Source of the DNA: Sordaria brevicollis | Taxonomy: Eukaryota; Ascomycota; Sordariomycetes; Sordariales; Sordariaceae | Assembly: GCA_033439795.1 (NCBI GenBank) | Contig: JAUTDP010000014.1 | Span: 744,001 to 808,000 of the forward strand | DNA length: 64,000 nt | Direction of reading: 5' to 3' | Shown: positions 1-11,113 of the stretch, piece by piece | How positions within the stretch are numbered: the first letter of the stretch is position 1 | Layout of the letters: each line of letters begins with the position of its first letter | Made by a program: the position numbers and the translations under genes | Notes under the pieces: model-generated | Databases searched by the model: none | What the model saw: only the letters and a program-made list of their open reading frames with translations | Told to the model about the DNA's origin: nothing

Positions 1-1696
1 TTATTTTGTTTACCAAACCCTTGTTCCAACCACAAGTTTCCCGCACCATGCCATGTGCATCGAGACACAACGGCAGTCCCGCTCCGTTCGGATCTCGAGG
101 TCTCGCCCGATCACCTGGGTGCCACTGATGTCTTTTTCAACCGGCGATTCCCAATCCGGGAGGCTCTTTTGGGAAAAGCGGTTGCTTGAGGGGTCAACGG
201 GAAAGGCAGTGACAGACAAGAGGTAGCATCGCCGAGTTGATAGTTTTGAGAAGGGACGGCATGTTGTGAGTCGGTTCCGAGACCTCGATCGGCTCGAAAA
301 GAGAGCTGGGGGATCTAGACGCCAGTGGACCGCATGTGGCAGACAGGGGTCAAGGTCTTGGAACAACGGTTGTTCTCGAGTTGGCTGTTGGTCCTCCTTC
401 GTCCCCCCTTGACTTTACCCGACCGAGAACACACCTTCGCTTGCCTCAGTTCCATAAAACGCTTTCAACCTCCCTGGATGAAAACCAACAATGCCTGCGG
501 GGAAATCCTACGCGTGAGCTGGTTACATGTTACCCCCGGACAGCATTCCTTGAGGTTTCGCTTGCGGCGTTCGTGTCCCCGGCCCTTGTGACTGGAGTCT
601 TTGCTCGTATAAAGTCAAGGCAGCCATTTTGCTTGACGATAAGCTTTCCTTTCGTCTGTTTCAAGGGAGCAATGCAGTGTCATCCAGGAGTGATGTTCCT
701 GCTGCTGCTGTTCCTGCTGTGTGAGATGTTTGCATGGCGGCAGGTAAAAGCGGGTGTAAATTAAGGTACTGTTTATGCGGATTCCGTCAGTTACGTGGAG
801 CCAGGGTCATGGTTGCTGGCCGAAATAAGCTTTGTGTTTCGTCTTGGAGGAGCTTGTTTGTGTTTGTCAAATGAGAACCAGCCAGGAATCATGGAGAGAA
901 GGTGAAAGGATACCACTACTTAGGAAATTGAAAAGTGAAAGAAGCGGAAAGAGACAGGCCAAGCTTTCAGTTTCCCCAGACAAGACATTCCGTCATTCTT
1001 GCCTTTCTCTTCGGCTGCTGCTTGGCGATCTGGACCTGCCGACGACAGAAGGATGGCCCGTGCACATGCACTGAGGAGGCTGCCAATTGACCGCCAAGCC
1101 ATGGGAAACTTTGGGGGTTCAAACGTTCTGGACAAGGGAACTGCCCCAAAAAGCCAAAAGAGCCCCGGGCAACAGGGGCCCAAACATTGTGGGAAGGCAG
1201 CGGCATGATCTCCACCGTCACCGAGGTCAGCCTCAACCATCACTGGCTGGACTTTAGTTCTTTGGTTCCGGCCTCGAATGTTCATCGGCATTCCACTTCC
1301 ATTTCGTGGATGGACCAATTCGTCTCCCAGCCTCCCCTGGCTTCTTTTCCTTCCATCTGACGCCAACCAGCGCTAGCCACAAAAAAGCTTCTTTTGCTTC
1401 CTGCTGTGCCATCACCTGTCAACTAAGACACCTTACAACTTTTACGTCTATTCGGCATTATACCCGGCATCGCGTCACTCGCGCATCCATGAGAGGCCAG
1501 CACAGGGGCACCACGAGTTGTAACACCATCAAGACCAAACTCTGACCTCATAATCCCCCCAATCCCGGGCGGGCAGTACGAACTGGAAATCCCAGCACGA
1601 GGCGCGACCACATCTCGACAAACTTTAACCCCCCCCCCCCCCCCCTTCCCCTAGGGACGAGCCCACCTTTGCATGGAGGGAAAACCTCTCTGATCC
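1..1696. other. Left-edge intergenic region upstream of GPI2
   Basis: I see no convincing gene here. The open frames are short, overlap on both strands, mostly start at non-ATG codons and show no recognisable family. The stretch holds the presumed promoter and 5' leader of GPI2. A run of 17 C lies at 1629-1645, about 50 bp before the GPI2 ATG, and a CT-rich tract follows it. Confidence 0.5.
1629..1645. repeat. Poly(C) tract
   Basis: 17 consecutive C in the GPI2 leader. Confidence 0.9.
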
Positions 1697-3727
1697 ATGG
1701 CCCCTCCTTCGGGCCTCCACCAAGCCGCCTTATCCTCCGACTTCGAGACCCCTTTCCCGCCTCTCGTCCGATCGTCCACCGTGCCCGCCGGTCTCACGTC
1801 GCATCGCAAAGATCCGTCCCACCTAGCCCCCGAAGATGCCTACTCGCCCGTCTCTCCACCGCGCCGACTCGGTCTCTACAATGTAGACGGCGCCGGCACC
1901 AGCACGGGCAACACGGCCAATGGCTCCGGGAACAACGAGCTACGACCGAGACACATCAGGCGCAAAGATGGCAGCAGAAGCCGAAGTAGGAGGAGGCAGA
2001 AGCGCTTTCAGAAGCTGCTCTGGGTGAAGCAGTCATACCCGGACAACTACACCGACCAGGCCACCTTCCTCGAGAAGCTCCAGCGCAACCCGCGCGTCAA
2101 GCCCTACGACTTTTGGCCCCTCGTTGCCGACTCGACGGTTATCGTTCAACAAGTGTGCTCCGTCATCATCTTCGTCGTGTGTTTCGTTGGCATCTTCCAG
2201 GAGCGCGTTAGCCCCGTGTCCGTGGTGGGCTTTGGTAGCTTTGCGACCTTTATCGGCTGGCTATTATGGGATTGGTGGGTAGGGGAGGAGAGCAGGAGGG
2301 CGCAAGGTGCAATGGACGGGACTGGACATTCGCATTATAGGGGAAGGGATCCTCGTCCCGTACGGCGCCAGGATTCTACGGGTGGTCCAACTCGGAACGC
2401 GAGTATGGTCAGTCTTGCGGGAGCGGCAGCGGGAGCGGGAGCAGCATCGTCAACCCCAGCGTCTGTACCACCCTCGACTGCGCCGTCACCGCGCCCAGAT
2501 CAACATTTACACATCCCGCGCTTCAGTATCGGTCCGAACGACTCGCGCTCCGCAAGCATGGAGCCATCTACCGCGGCCGCCTCGCGGGCCGGTTCACGTG
2601 CGCAATCGGTAGCCGACTTCCACGAAGCCCACTACGGCCACCACCGACACCGATCATCGACCTCGTCTCCCATCCGCGGGGGCGGCCTGATTCCCGGGAA
2701 AAGTCGGCTCCAGCTGCGCATGTCGACGATCAAGTCCGCCATCCTAATCTACTTTACGCTTCTGGGCCTCTCTCCGATACTCAAGTCGTTAACGCGCTCA
2801 ACTTCTTCAGATTCCATCTGGGCTATCTCCTTCTGGCTGCTTGCAATCAACATCTTCTTTTTCGACTACTCCATCAACAATAACCCCTTCACACAAGCAA
2901 CCATAACCAACCCTCACTCCAACCAGACAGGCGGTATCGTCACGGGCGGTCCAGCCCCAGCGCCAGCCGGCGCTGTAACCTCAGCCGGAATGGGAACAGG
3001 AACAGGAACGCCCAACATCCCAACCGTAACCTCCACCTCTCCCAGCCCAAGCGGAACTCCTCCCGGGTCTACCTCCGGAGCAAAGACGCCCTCGTCCACC
3101 CCGGCCGCCCCCATCGACAGTCGAGGCGGCACAGCGCCCATCCCAACGCAGCACAAATTCCCCATCGCCTCCCTCTCCACCAACGCCGCGCTTATGGCCT
3201 CGACCGTGCTCGCCTCCCGTCTTCCCTCAACGGGACAAGTCTTTTCCCTGACTTTGTTTTCAATCGAAGTCTTCGGCTTGTTTCCCGTCTTCCGCCGTTA
3301 TGCCCGCCACCGGTCCTTCCGTTACCACTTAATCCTAACCATTCTCCTCTTGCTAGGAGCAGGAGCAGGCGTGGGTATCATCATAGGCGCTCCGTGCCCC
3401 CCTCCCGGTTCCCTCTCCCCTCCTCCCTTGTCATCAGCACTAACAGCTGGAGGAACCGGAACCGGAACCGGGATCGGCACCGGCATCGGGATAGGGATGG
3501 AAGGACTAGCAGCCGGCATCTGGATACAAGAAGTCTGCCAATGCTGGCAAACCTGGCTCAAACATTCCCTTTTGGGAATGATTGTCTCGTGCTTGATAGC
3601 ATGTCTGGCCATGGGCGGGTGTAGTTGGTGGCTGATCGGGTTGCAAAAGTACAAGAACGAGATATATGGCCCTTGGGATCCGGCGAGGCCGATTATCATT
3701 AGTAGACGGTATTATGACGATGAATGA
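1697..3727 (+). CDS. GPI2: GPI2/PIG-C subunit of GPI-GlcNAc transferase
   Basis: This is probably the GPI2 subunit of the ER complex that moves GlcNAc to phosphatidylinositol, the first step of GPI-anchor synthesis. The family signature is visible from about residue 107: LLWVKQSYPDNYTD, then a conserved stretch with KPYDFWPLVADSTVIVQQ, followed by hydrophobic segments (about 150-200, 345-395, 490-590, 620-650). The C-terminal GPWDPARPIIISRRYY also fits the family. The frame is one uninterrupted 676 codons from an ATG at 1697. That is about twice the usual length of GPI2 proteins; the excess lies in Ser/Pro/Gly/Thr-rich insertions (about 1-100, 205-335, 400-480) between membrane segments. A short in-frame intron in a low-complexity loop cannot be excluded. 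Family knowledge supplies the function; the sequence shows the signatures and membrane segments. Confidence 0.88.
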   Translation: MAPPSGLHQAALSSDFETPFPPLVRSSTVPAGLTSHRKDPSHLAPEDAYSPVSPPRRLGLYNVDGAGTSTGNTANGSGNNELRPRHIRRKDGSRSRSRRRQKRFQKLLWVKQSYPDNYTDQATFLEKLQRNPRVKPYDFWPLVADSTVIVQQVCSVIIFVVCFVGIFQERVSPVSVVGFGSFATFIGWLLWDWWVGEESRRAQGAMDGTGHSHYRGRDPRPVRRQDSTGGPTRNASMVSLAGAAAGAGAASSTPASVPPSTAPSPRPDQHLHIPRFSIGPNDSRSASMEPSTAAASRAGSRAQSVADFHEAHYGHHRHRSSTSSPIRGGGLIPGKSRLQLRMSTIKSAILIYFTLLGLSPILKSLTRSTSSDSIWAISFWLLAINIFFFDYSINNNPFTQATITNPHSNQTGGIVTGGPAPAPAGAVTSAGMGTGTGTPNIPTVTSTSPSPSGTPPGSTSGAKTPSSTPAAPIDSRGGTAPIPTQHKFPIASLSTNAALMASTVLASRLPSTGQVFSLTLFSIEVFGLFPVFRRYARHRSFRYHLILTILLLLGAGAGVGIIIGAPCPPPGSLSPPPLSSALTAGGTGTGTGIGTGIGIGMEGLAAGIWIQEVCQCWQTWLKHSLLGMIVSCLIACLAMGGCSWWLIGLQKYKNEIYGPWDPARPIIISRRYYDDE

Positions 3728-4327
3728 TTTTATTTTATTTTCCTGTTGTTTCGAAAAAGAGGCGGCGTGTATATAGGAAGGATAAGTGGAAACGGTGGTT
3801 ATAAATAATGGTTCGGTTATGATGTAAGTAATTAATTCTTTCAAGCGGTTTAATCTCGTGTACTCTTGTTGCTCGATCTGATGAACTTGAGCTCTGAATG
3901 CCTGATGATGTTCGAGATATGGTGGGTGGTGAAGAAATGGGCAGTTAGTTGATGGCCTTCTTGCCCTAAAAGAAGGACTGGGCAGACAACAACGAAATCG
4001 AGTCCCTCTTCACAATCAACTCACTGCAGGTTCACATCTGCAACGTTTGCACGAGCTTCACTATTTCATCCCAATGGTAAGTTCAGATGACAGTTGCCAT
4101 CAAAGTATGCTGTCATCCCAAGTCAATAAACAACATTCGAGGCTCAATTACTCAACATGAGCAGCCACAACATCATGTCAACCCAATGCATACAACCATC
4201 ACAACAGAGGCGTAAGCAAACAAGGAAAGACCAAGAGTTGTATCATCAAAATAAGTCATCAATCATCCATTTTTGCTCATTCTATAATAAAAAAAATTAA
4301 ATAACCATTACCACATGTGCACCCCCT
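3728..4327. other. Convergent 3' region of GPI2 and transaldolase
   Basis: These 600 bp separate the stop codons of two convergent genes. The stretch is AT-richer than the coding sequence and holds only 3' UTR-like sequence. I see no gene in it. Confidence 0.6.
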
Positions 4328-5754
4328 TTACTCAGAAAGCTTCTTCTTGATGATATCCTTGAGGGTGACGGCATCAGCAGCGAACTTGGAGATACCCTCG
4401 CGGAGCTTCTCGACGGCCATCTGGTCCTCGTTGAAGTCGAAGCGGAAGTTAGGCTCGTTATTGATGTAGGTCTTCTTCTCGATCGAGAGGTCGCTGGCGC
4501 CGTCGGCGTTGAGCTTCTGAGGGACGGGAGCGTCGGAGTTGAGGAGCTCCTCGAGGAGGTTGGGCTTTTGGCCGTGTTAGTACGTGTAGGAAATTTGAAA
4601 GGGATGAAGGAAAACATACGGAGATGGTAAGGTAGTCGCAGCCAGCCAGCTCGGTGATCTCGCCAGTGTTGCGGAAAGAGGCACCCATGACAATGGTCTT
4701 GTAGCCGAACTTCTTGTAGTAGTTGTAGATGGCCTTGACGGAGGCGACGCCGGGGTCCTCCTCCTTGGAGTACTCCTTCTTGGTGGAGGCCTTGAACCAG
4801 TCAAGGATGCGGCCGACGAAGGGGGAAATGAGGAAGGCACCGGCCTCGGCGGCGGCGATGGCCTGGACAAGAGAGAACATGAGGGTGAGGTTGGTGTTGA
4901 TGCCGTGGTCGCGCTGGAGAATCTCGGCGGCCTTGATACCCTCCCAGGTGGAGGCGATCTTGATCAGGACACGGTCCTTGGAGATGCCCTCGGCCTCGTA
5001 GAGCTGTTGGTGAACAAGTTAGAATGTGCTAAATTCGCGACCTTATGGGGCAATGAGACGCACCTTGATGATGTGAAGAGCCTTGTCGACGGAAGCCTTG
5101 GTGTCGAAAGAGAGGGCGGCATCGACCTCAGTGGAGACCTTGCCGGGGACGATCTCAAGAATCTTCTTGCCGAACTGGACAAGGAGGTAGTCGAGAGCGG
5201 CATCGACCTTCTCCTCAGGGGAGCCGGGGCCCTGCTTGGCCTCAGCGATGGCGGCGTCGAGGAGAGCAGCATACTCGGGCTTCTTGGAGGCGGCGAGAAT
5301 CAGGGAGGGGTTGGTGGTGGCATCCTGGGGCTTGTACTTGGCCATGGTAGAGAAGTCGCCTGTCGGAGGGGAATCGTTAGCATCATGATTGCTGTCGTTG
5401 GTGTTTTGCTCCTACATCGGAGCGGGAGCTGAAAAGAAGCTTACCTGAGTCACAGACGACAACCTATACATTGCGCAAAAAGATGCAGCGGTTAGCCAGC
5501 TTGTTGCGCCAAATTGTCGCACGAATTTCGCAAAACAGGTAAAGAGACATATTGAAGCATCTCGCATCTCGCATCGTCGCCAAAAACAGCTCTCTCATCT
5601 AGTTGCGATGGTTTCGTTCTGGGTGAAGCTTCGCAAAAAGCGCCCCCCGAATCATCGGATGAGGGGTTTGGCGGGGTACAGGGGAAAGAGCAGCAATGAC
5701 GGAATTGAAACTTACAGTGCCAGAGGCCTTGAGCTGCTCGAGAGAGTTGGACAT
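4328..5754 (-). CDS. TAL1: Transaldolase
   Basis: Transaldolase moves a dihydroxyacetone unit between sugar phosphates in the cytosolic pentose phosphate pathway. Five coding exons join in frame: 5716-5754, 5445-5463, 5064-5359, 4620-5003 and 4328-4564 (complement), giving 324 residues, the usual class length. The start [13 protein letters not shown] and the TTNPSL motif near the N-terminus are standard. The Schiff-base lysine is visible in [12 protein letters not shown] (about Lys133), followed by the [18 protein letters not shown] strand and the [10 protein letters not shown] motif. Exon 2 is only 19 nt, and the intron after exon 1 is long for this window (252 nt). All joins use GT-AG. Confidence 0.95.
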
Positions 5755-7680
5755 TTTGGATGATGTGTGTGTATGAATAGTATTAAGTGGTCGTTGGTGT
5801 TTGTTTCTCGGGGGTATCAATGAAGCAGTTGAGAAGAAAAACCAGTCGTTAGATGTTTTGTGAGGAAAAAAGAAGAAAGATGGGAAGAAGAATTGGAAAT
5901 CAAGCGAAGTTGTTGAAGGGGGGCTCCTGTCCTCTTTCAAGTGGTTTCGTCCGTTGGGGAATGACGGGGAAAATGGCAACGTCTTGGCGCGCTTCGCTAT
6001 ACGTTAGCGGGTAGTGGAATGGGTGGGTTGTGGATGTTGGATGATGGTAGTGCCTGCAACAAGAACGGAACGGAGGGGTCTTGTCATTCAAGTGAGTGGA
6101 AGTTGATCTTGTCTTGGTTTTTAATATGACACCTAGAAATCCATTTTCCACGGCCAAATAGCGGGGATAATCATCACGACCACCTGTCATTGTCATATAC
6201 TTGACCATCCCGGCATCCGGTTTGCAGATATCGCCGCCGCCTCCCGTCCTTTGTGAGCATTGACTGTTTGTCAGTTCCTGTCAATCCGTCTCGGTCCTTC
6301 TTTCGTCCCATGTTTGGAATCCTCATATAGAAGCCCGGGTCCCCGATCTTTCGTCCTTTGCGTTCTGGCGCTTCTGCAGGGTCCGACCCTTCCACCAGCC
6401 TCTTGGAGAAGCCGTGGTTCCTCGCTTTGACACCTTTCACCTCTTCTTCCCGTCACAAACCGAACGCACCGAGGAACTGAACACTCTTCGACTATTTGCC
6501 ATTTCAGGCCAGCATAGACATGTGGCGAGGCCCCGGTCATTCATTGTTCATCCAAGCACACCTCTGCTGGTAAACACCAAAGCACCTCGATGGCCGTCCG
6601 TTCTTTCCGTTGGAAGGTGTCTCGGCGGCACTGCCGAACTTTCCTCCCGGGATTTTCAAGTCTCAACTGAACCCCAACCCTTCCATCTTTCGTCTTGGAG
6701 GTTGATCATCTATCCAGAGTTCCAGACTATCCGACACACCGACTTGATTACATAGTCCCTTCTTTCAATCCCATCAACCCGGACCATCTTATTACCAGCT
6801 CAGTCAGCATTGCAGCTGAACTCCAATTACCCCGTGAGGTGTTCCTACATAAAAACGTCGCGGGTTGCGTGGGGGTTGGCAGTTTGGGGGTTGCCCTGGG
6901 TTTGTTAGTGCCCCGTAGTGTGAATGTTAGTGATGGCATAACGTCACACCCAACGGATCGGCCGGGGACTCCACTGGTTGTACATCACCGGTTCAGTCAT
7001 CGAGCTTCCATCGAAACCATTTTTGTTTTCCCTTTCTCTACCCTGCAGTAGGTAGGATAATAATGATCGAGTATCGGCCCGGTAGGAAGAGGCCTCTACT
7101 AGCAATAATGTAAGACTCACGCGCCTCTCCTTAACTTTACCATTGGGCACCTGGGCATCTTCGACATTCAGCCGAATTTCCAGCCTCCAGCTCCAGGGGG
7201 CGTCAAGCGGCGGTTCCACAGCTCGGTGCAACTGGACACGAGAGCTTCCACTTGCAAGGGGGGAACTTGACCTGAAGTGCCTGACCAATTTACCCGGCCA
7301 CGTTTCTCAACTGCCTTTTTACCCGGTCTAGCAACTTCGACGGCGACATTCCAGTTCTACTCCTCAACACTCTCCAGGCTTCATTCTTAGCTCCGGATAT
7401 CGGCCTGTTGCCCTTCAATAACTCACACACTTTTTGATATCGTGACTCTTCTCAGATTGCATTCACAACGCAAGATTAGGTAGCGTCTGAACATGTAAAA
7501 ACCATATCAATTATCCTATTTTTTTTGCTCCCTTTTGCTCCTCCTCATGAAACATCAAAGGATACCAGCTTTTGCACGCCTGCCTTGCCTTTGCTCCTCA
7601 TGATTTTATAACTTGAAAAAAGCAACATTTCTCTCTGGCATCATGACACCACCCCTCTCCGGCACGAGCACTGGGGAATC
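5755..7680. other. Intergenic region between SND1 and transaldolase
   Basis: About 1.9 kb between the SND1 stop codon and the transaldolase ATG, both genes on the minus strand. It should contain the transaldolase promoter and leader and the SND1 3' UTR. The short open frames on both strands have no recognisable domains and mostly lack an ATG in context. No gene is supported. Confidence 0.5.
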
Positions 7681-10392
7681 CTAGTCCTCGGTGATATCGC
7701 CATACTCCCACATACCGAGGCGCGCTTGCTTGGCCTCTTCCTGAGCTTGCCTGTACGTCGCGAGCATCTTCTCAAACACGGGGCTCCTCTCCCAGGCCTT
7801 GAGCTTCAGGGGAACCAAGGCGTATCCGGTGGAGAGAATCTCGCGGTTGAGAGAGGAATCAGGGCCCTTGGCATCCTTAGGGTCGTAGATGGTGATGTAG
7901 CTGAGACCTTCGTTCTTGTCAATGTAGTCGAAGCTGCCGACGAGCTGTCTACCCTCAGTCAACTCGTAAATGATGTTGATGGCCTCATCAAGGTAGTGGG
8001 TAGCAGAGGGAAGCTGGACGAAGGACAGTGAGGCATCAATGGCCTGGGCCTTGAGCTTCTGGACGCCGAACTGAGCATCGAGAGGACGGAGCTTGGACCA
8101 GGGCTGCTTCTCAGAGTTACCGTAGTCAATGTAGACGACCTCCGCAACCTTGGCGGAGCGGTCGTTCGACCTAACGCGGGCTCTGTACCACTCGCCATCG
8201 GCGGTGAACTGAGCAGCAACGAGCTCACCGGTCTTGGGAGCGTCGGGAAGAGACTTCTTGTTGGCAGGGTTGCTGTGGAACTTCTTGAACTCGTTCATAA
8301 GGGTGGTCAAAGCAGCAGTGCCCTGGCCAACCTCCTGAATCTTGAGCTTGCCGTTCGCATCAACGTTGGTGATGACAATGTCACGGTAGTCGTTGCGCTT
8401 CTCACGAATGGTAAGCTCAGTCTCGGGAGCAGCCTGAGCAGTCTCTTCCTCCTCAACGGCATCCTGGGAAGGGTCCCAGTCCTTCCACATGCCCTTGCGA
8501 GCCTCCTTGGCACGCTTCTCGGCGGCGTTGAGCTCGGCAGCATTGCCAGACTTCTCGGCAGAGTACTGGTGGACGGAAGCAAGACCCTCCTCAACAAGGA
8601 TCTTGGCAAAGCTCTCGCGGCCAATGTAAAGGTCACCAATGAAACCGCCAACCTTGTCAATGTCGTGGACATCGATCTCGCAGTCACGCTGGTTGCAGCG
8701 TCTGTTGGCAAGCTCAAGAGCCTCGTTACCGAAGGGCTCACCCTGCTCCTTGGGAGTGCGGCCAGCACGAGGAGCACGAATACCGGCAAGGACGAGGGTA
8801 ATTTTGACAGCCTCGCGAGGAATCAAGACAGTGAAGCGAGAACCAGACTTGCAGTAGTCGACAATACCGGGAACCTTCTTTTGCCTCGAGAGGGTAGAGA
8901 GCTGAAGCTTGGCCTTCTGGGCGCTCTCGGACATGTCGGTGTACTGCTTGATCTTGGGACTCTTGCCAGACCAGATACCCTTCTTCTCTTCCTTAGCGGT
9001 CTCCTGAGCGGCGAGAAGCTCATCGTAGTTAGGGGCACGGTCAGTGTCATCCTTGCGGTGCCTGATGACGGTAGCATAACCCTCCTGGACAAGCATGAGA
9101 CCAATGTTCTTGCCGTCACGAGTGACAGTGGCAACATCACGGGCCTCAAAGTCATCCGTGGCAGCTTTGGAACCGTCAATGGAGACGCGGACATGCTTGC
9201 CGATAACCTTTTTACGGAGGAACTCCTTGGCCTCCTCCCTCCAGGGAGCCTCAGAGGGCTCACCGGTTCTAGGACCACGAATACTGCTCAAGCTGAGCCT
9301 CTTCTCCTCGCCAGCCTTGTTACGGACGATAATGGTATCGGCACCGACAATCTTGCTGACAGTCACGTCGAGGTCCTTACCGCCAGCGGTAGCCTTGGCA
9401 ATGTGGCCCTTGTGCAAGCGCAGCTGGGCGGACTGGGCCTTCTTCTCAGCAGCGCGGAGAGCAGCCATATCGGGGCCGAGGAAGACGGAGTGGAAGTCGT
9501 TGCAGCGGGCAAGACCGTCCTGGAGGAGGAACTCGGCAATGTTGCCGTTGGGGTGGATGATGGTGGCCACAAGCTGGCCCTGAGGGCTAGCACCAACAAT
9601 CTTGACCTTCAACTTGCGCTGAAGGAGACGGGTCTCGACGAACCTCTTGGCCTCCTCGCCATACTCCTCGGCAGGTTGTGTCTGGCCAGTGGAAGGGTTT
9701 GTCCTGGCGGTCGATGGTGTCCTGATACCAGCAATAAGAGTCATGACCTGGTAGTGCTTCTTGTCGCTAAGGAGCAGACGAGCAAGGAGACGGTCACCGC
9801 TAATGACCTTCTCAATGACAGCATCCACGGTCTTGCCCTTCCACTGGTTGAGGAAGTCGGGGCCACCGAGGTCGTTCTGGACCGCGATGAAGCCATCCTT
9901 GCCAGCATGGAGGCCCTTCTGTTCGTTCTTTGCCTGGGTCTCGAATTCCCTAAGCTTGTCGAGTCTGTCGAGGATCTCCTCGGAGTCGTCTTTCCTGCCC
10001 GCGTCCTCTCTGACCTTCAGCCAGCCAGCCTTGACGGCAGCCTCGGGGAGCTCGGTTCCGTCCTGCAGTTGCGCAATACCATATTCTCTGCCGGAGTTGG
10101 GGATAGTGTCTGTGGGACTTTAAGTTAGTAATTGTGACATGTGTGCGGCCGGTGCAGGCAGAAAAGGGGCAACAAGCTTACAGAGAACAGTGCACTTGAT
10201 GGGCTTGCCAAGTGTCAGCTCGCGGAGGAACTCGCGGGACTGGAAGGCGTATGGCTCGTCGCCATCCTTGCTCAGACGGGGAGCAGTAACATAGGCGAGC
10301 GAGAACTGGCGCTCAACGGCTGGGTTCTTGGGGTTGGCAAGGATGAGGGTGTCACCGCTCAAGACGGATTTTACTTGGGCGAAGAAGGACAT
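7681..10392 (-). CDS. SND1: Tudor-SN (SND1/p100) nuclease-like protein
   Basis: This is the Tudor staphylococcal-nuclease protein, an RNA-binding cytoplasmic factor linked in other eukaryotes to RNA silencing, splicing and stress granules. Two exons join in frame (10182-10392 and 7681-10109, complement; GT-AG intron of 72 nt) to give 879 residues. The junction restores the family motif KCTVLYTIPNSGREYG. Repeated SN-type OB folds start at about residues 3, 188, 340 and 500 (for example VKSVLSGDTLIL, VIEKVISGDRLL, VSKIVGADTIIV). A Tudor domain follows near 690-745 (YIDYGNSE), with a split C-terminal SN domain around it. Its 5' end lies only 585 bp from the RIP-mutated retrotransposon. Confidence 0.95.
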
Positions 10393-10977
10393 GGCTAAGG
10401 ATATGCGGAGCTCGTGCGGTAAAGTCGATGGTGTTCGAAAATATTAAGGTTTAGCACTGGGAAACTGAGGCGTTAGAGATGCATTAGGTAGCTATATAAT
10501 CTGGCGACTGGGGTGTCATGAGACATCATTGGAAGTCGTGGATGCAGCTATTCCTAGCTGGCAATGCTTTCGAGAAGCATTGGAGATCGATGTGTGTACC
10601 ATGCCGTGATCTGGCCGGGAGGTGTGCATCGTGAGAACGAGAGGGGCAGAACCGGTGGGGAGCATACCTGATATAAAGAAAGAAACACACAAGAGCTCAA
10701 CAAAGGAAGGAGAGCTCTGGAACCGTGATATACTAAAGTGTGTGTAGAAAAGTCGTGATATGGAAAGGAGGGAGGTTTGTAGAAGACGGTGGAGGTTCAA
10801 CTTGGAAAGTTGTTGAGACTCTTGACCGGTGGTGTGGATGGGACGGGACGGAAGCTCTCAAGGTGCGGCAACTGCGAAGGACAGCTGTCGGTCGGTGTGT
10901 CACGGTTTCCCTTGCTGGCCCAATCTGGACAGCTTTCGCCATTTCATCTGTCCTTGCCCCATCGAAATTGTGGGGTA
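10393..10977. promoter_or_regulatory. SND1 upstream region, abutting the LTR element
   Basis: These 585 bp of normal-composition DNA separate the SND1 ATG from the first base of the left LTR. They must hold the SND1 promoter. No gene is recognisable in them. Confidence 0.4.
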
Positions 10978-11113
10978 TGAGACCCATATTTTCTAATTAC
11001 GTGAGGTTGACGAATCAGACATTACTTAGCACCAGATCTGGGGAGAGCTTCTTCTCCTCTTTTTTCTTCTCCTAAATAAGCGAAATTAATTATATTAATT
11101 TTGTACTATTTTA
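10978..11113 (+). repeat. Left LTR of outer element
   Basis: 136 bp beginning TGAGACC and ending ATTTTA, where the right copy ends GTTTCA. The first 90 bp keep C and G (GACGAATCAGACATTAC); the last 45 bp are converted toward TA. All clear differences from the right copy are C/T or G/A. The flanking bases GGTA (10974-10977) match GGTA after the right LTR. Confidence 0.88.

Noticed and set aside
10..366. 118-codon minus-strand frame at the left edge
   Set aside because: Non-ATG start, low-quality composition, and overlapped by plus-strand frames.
4905..5432. 175-codon plus-strand frame over transaldolase
   Set aside because: Antisense to transaldolase exons and introns; no recognisable family.
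8275..10128. 617-codon plus-strand frame opposite SND1
   Set aside because: It is the antisense shadow of a high-quality SND1 coding exon. Its Leu/Val/Gly-rich product has no domain.
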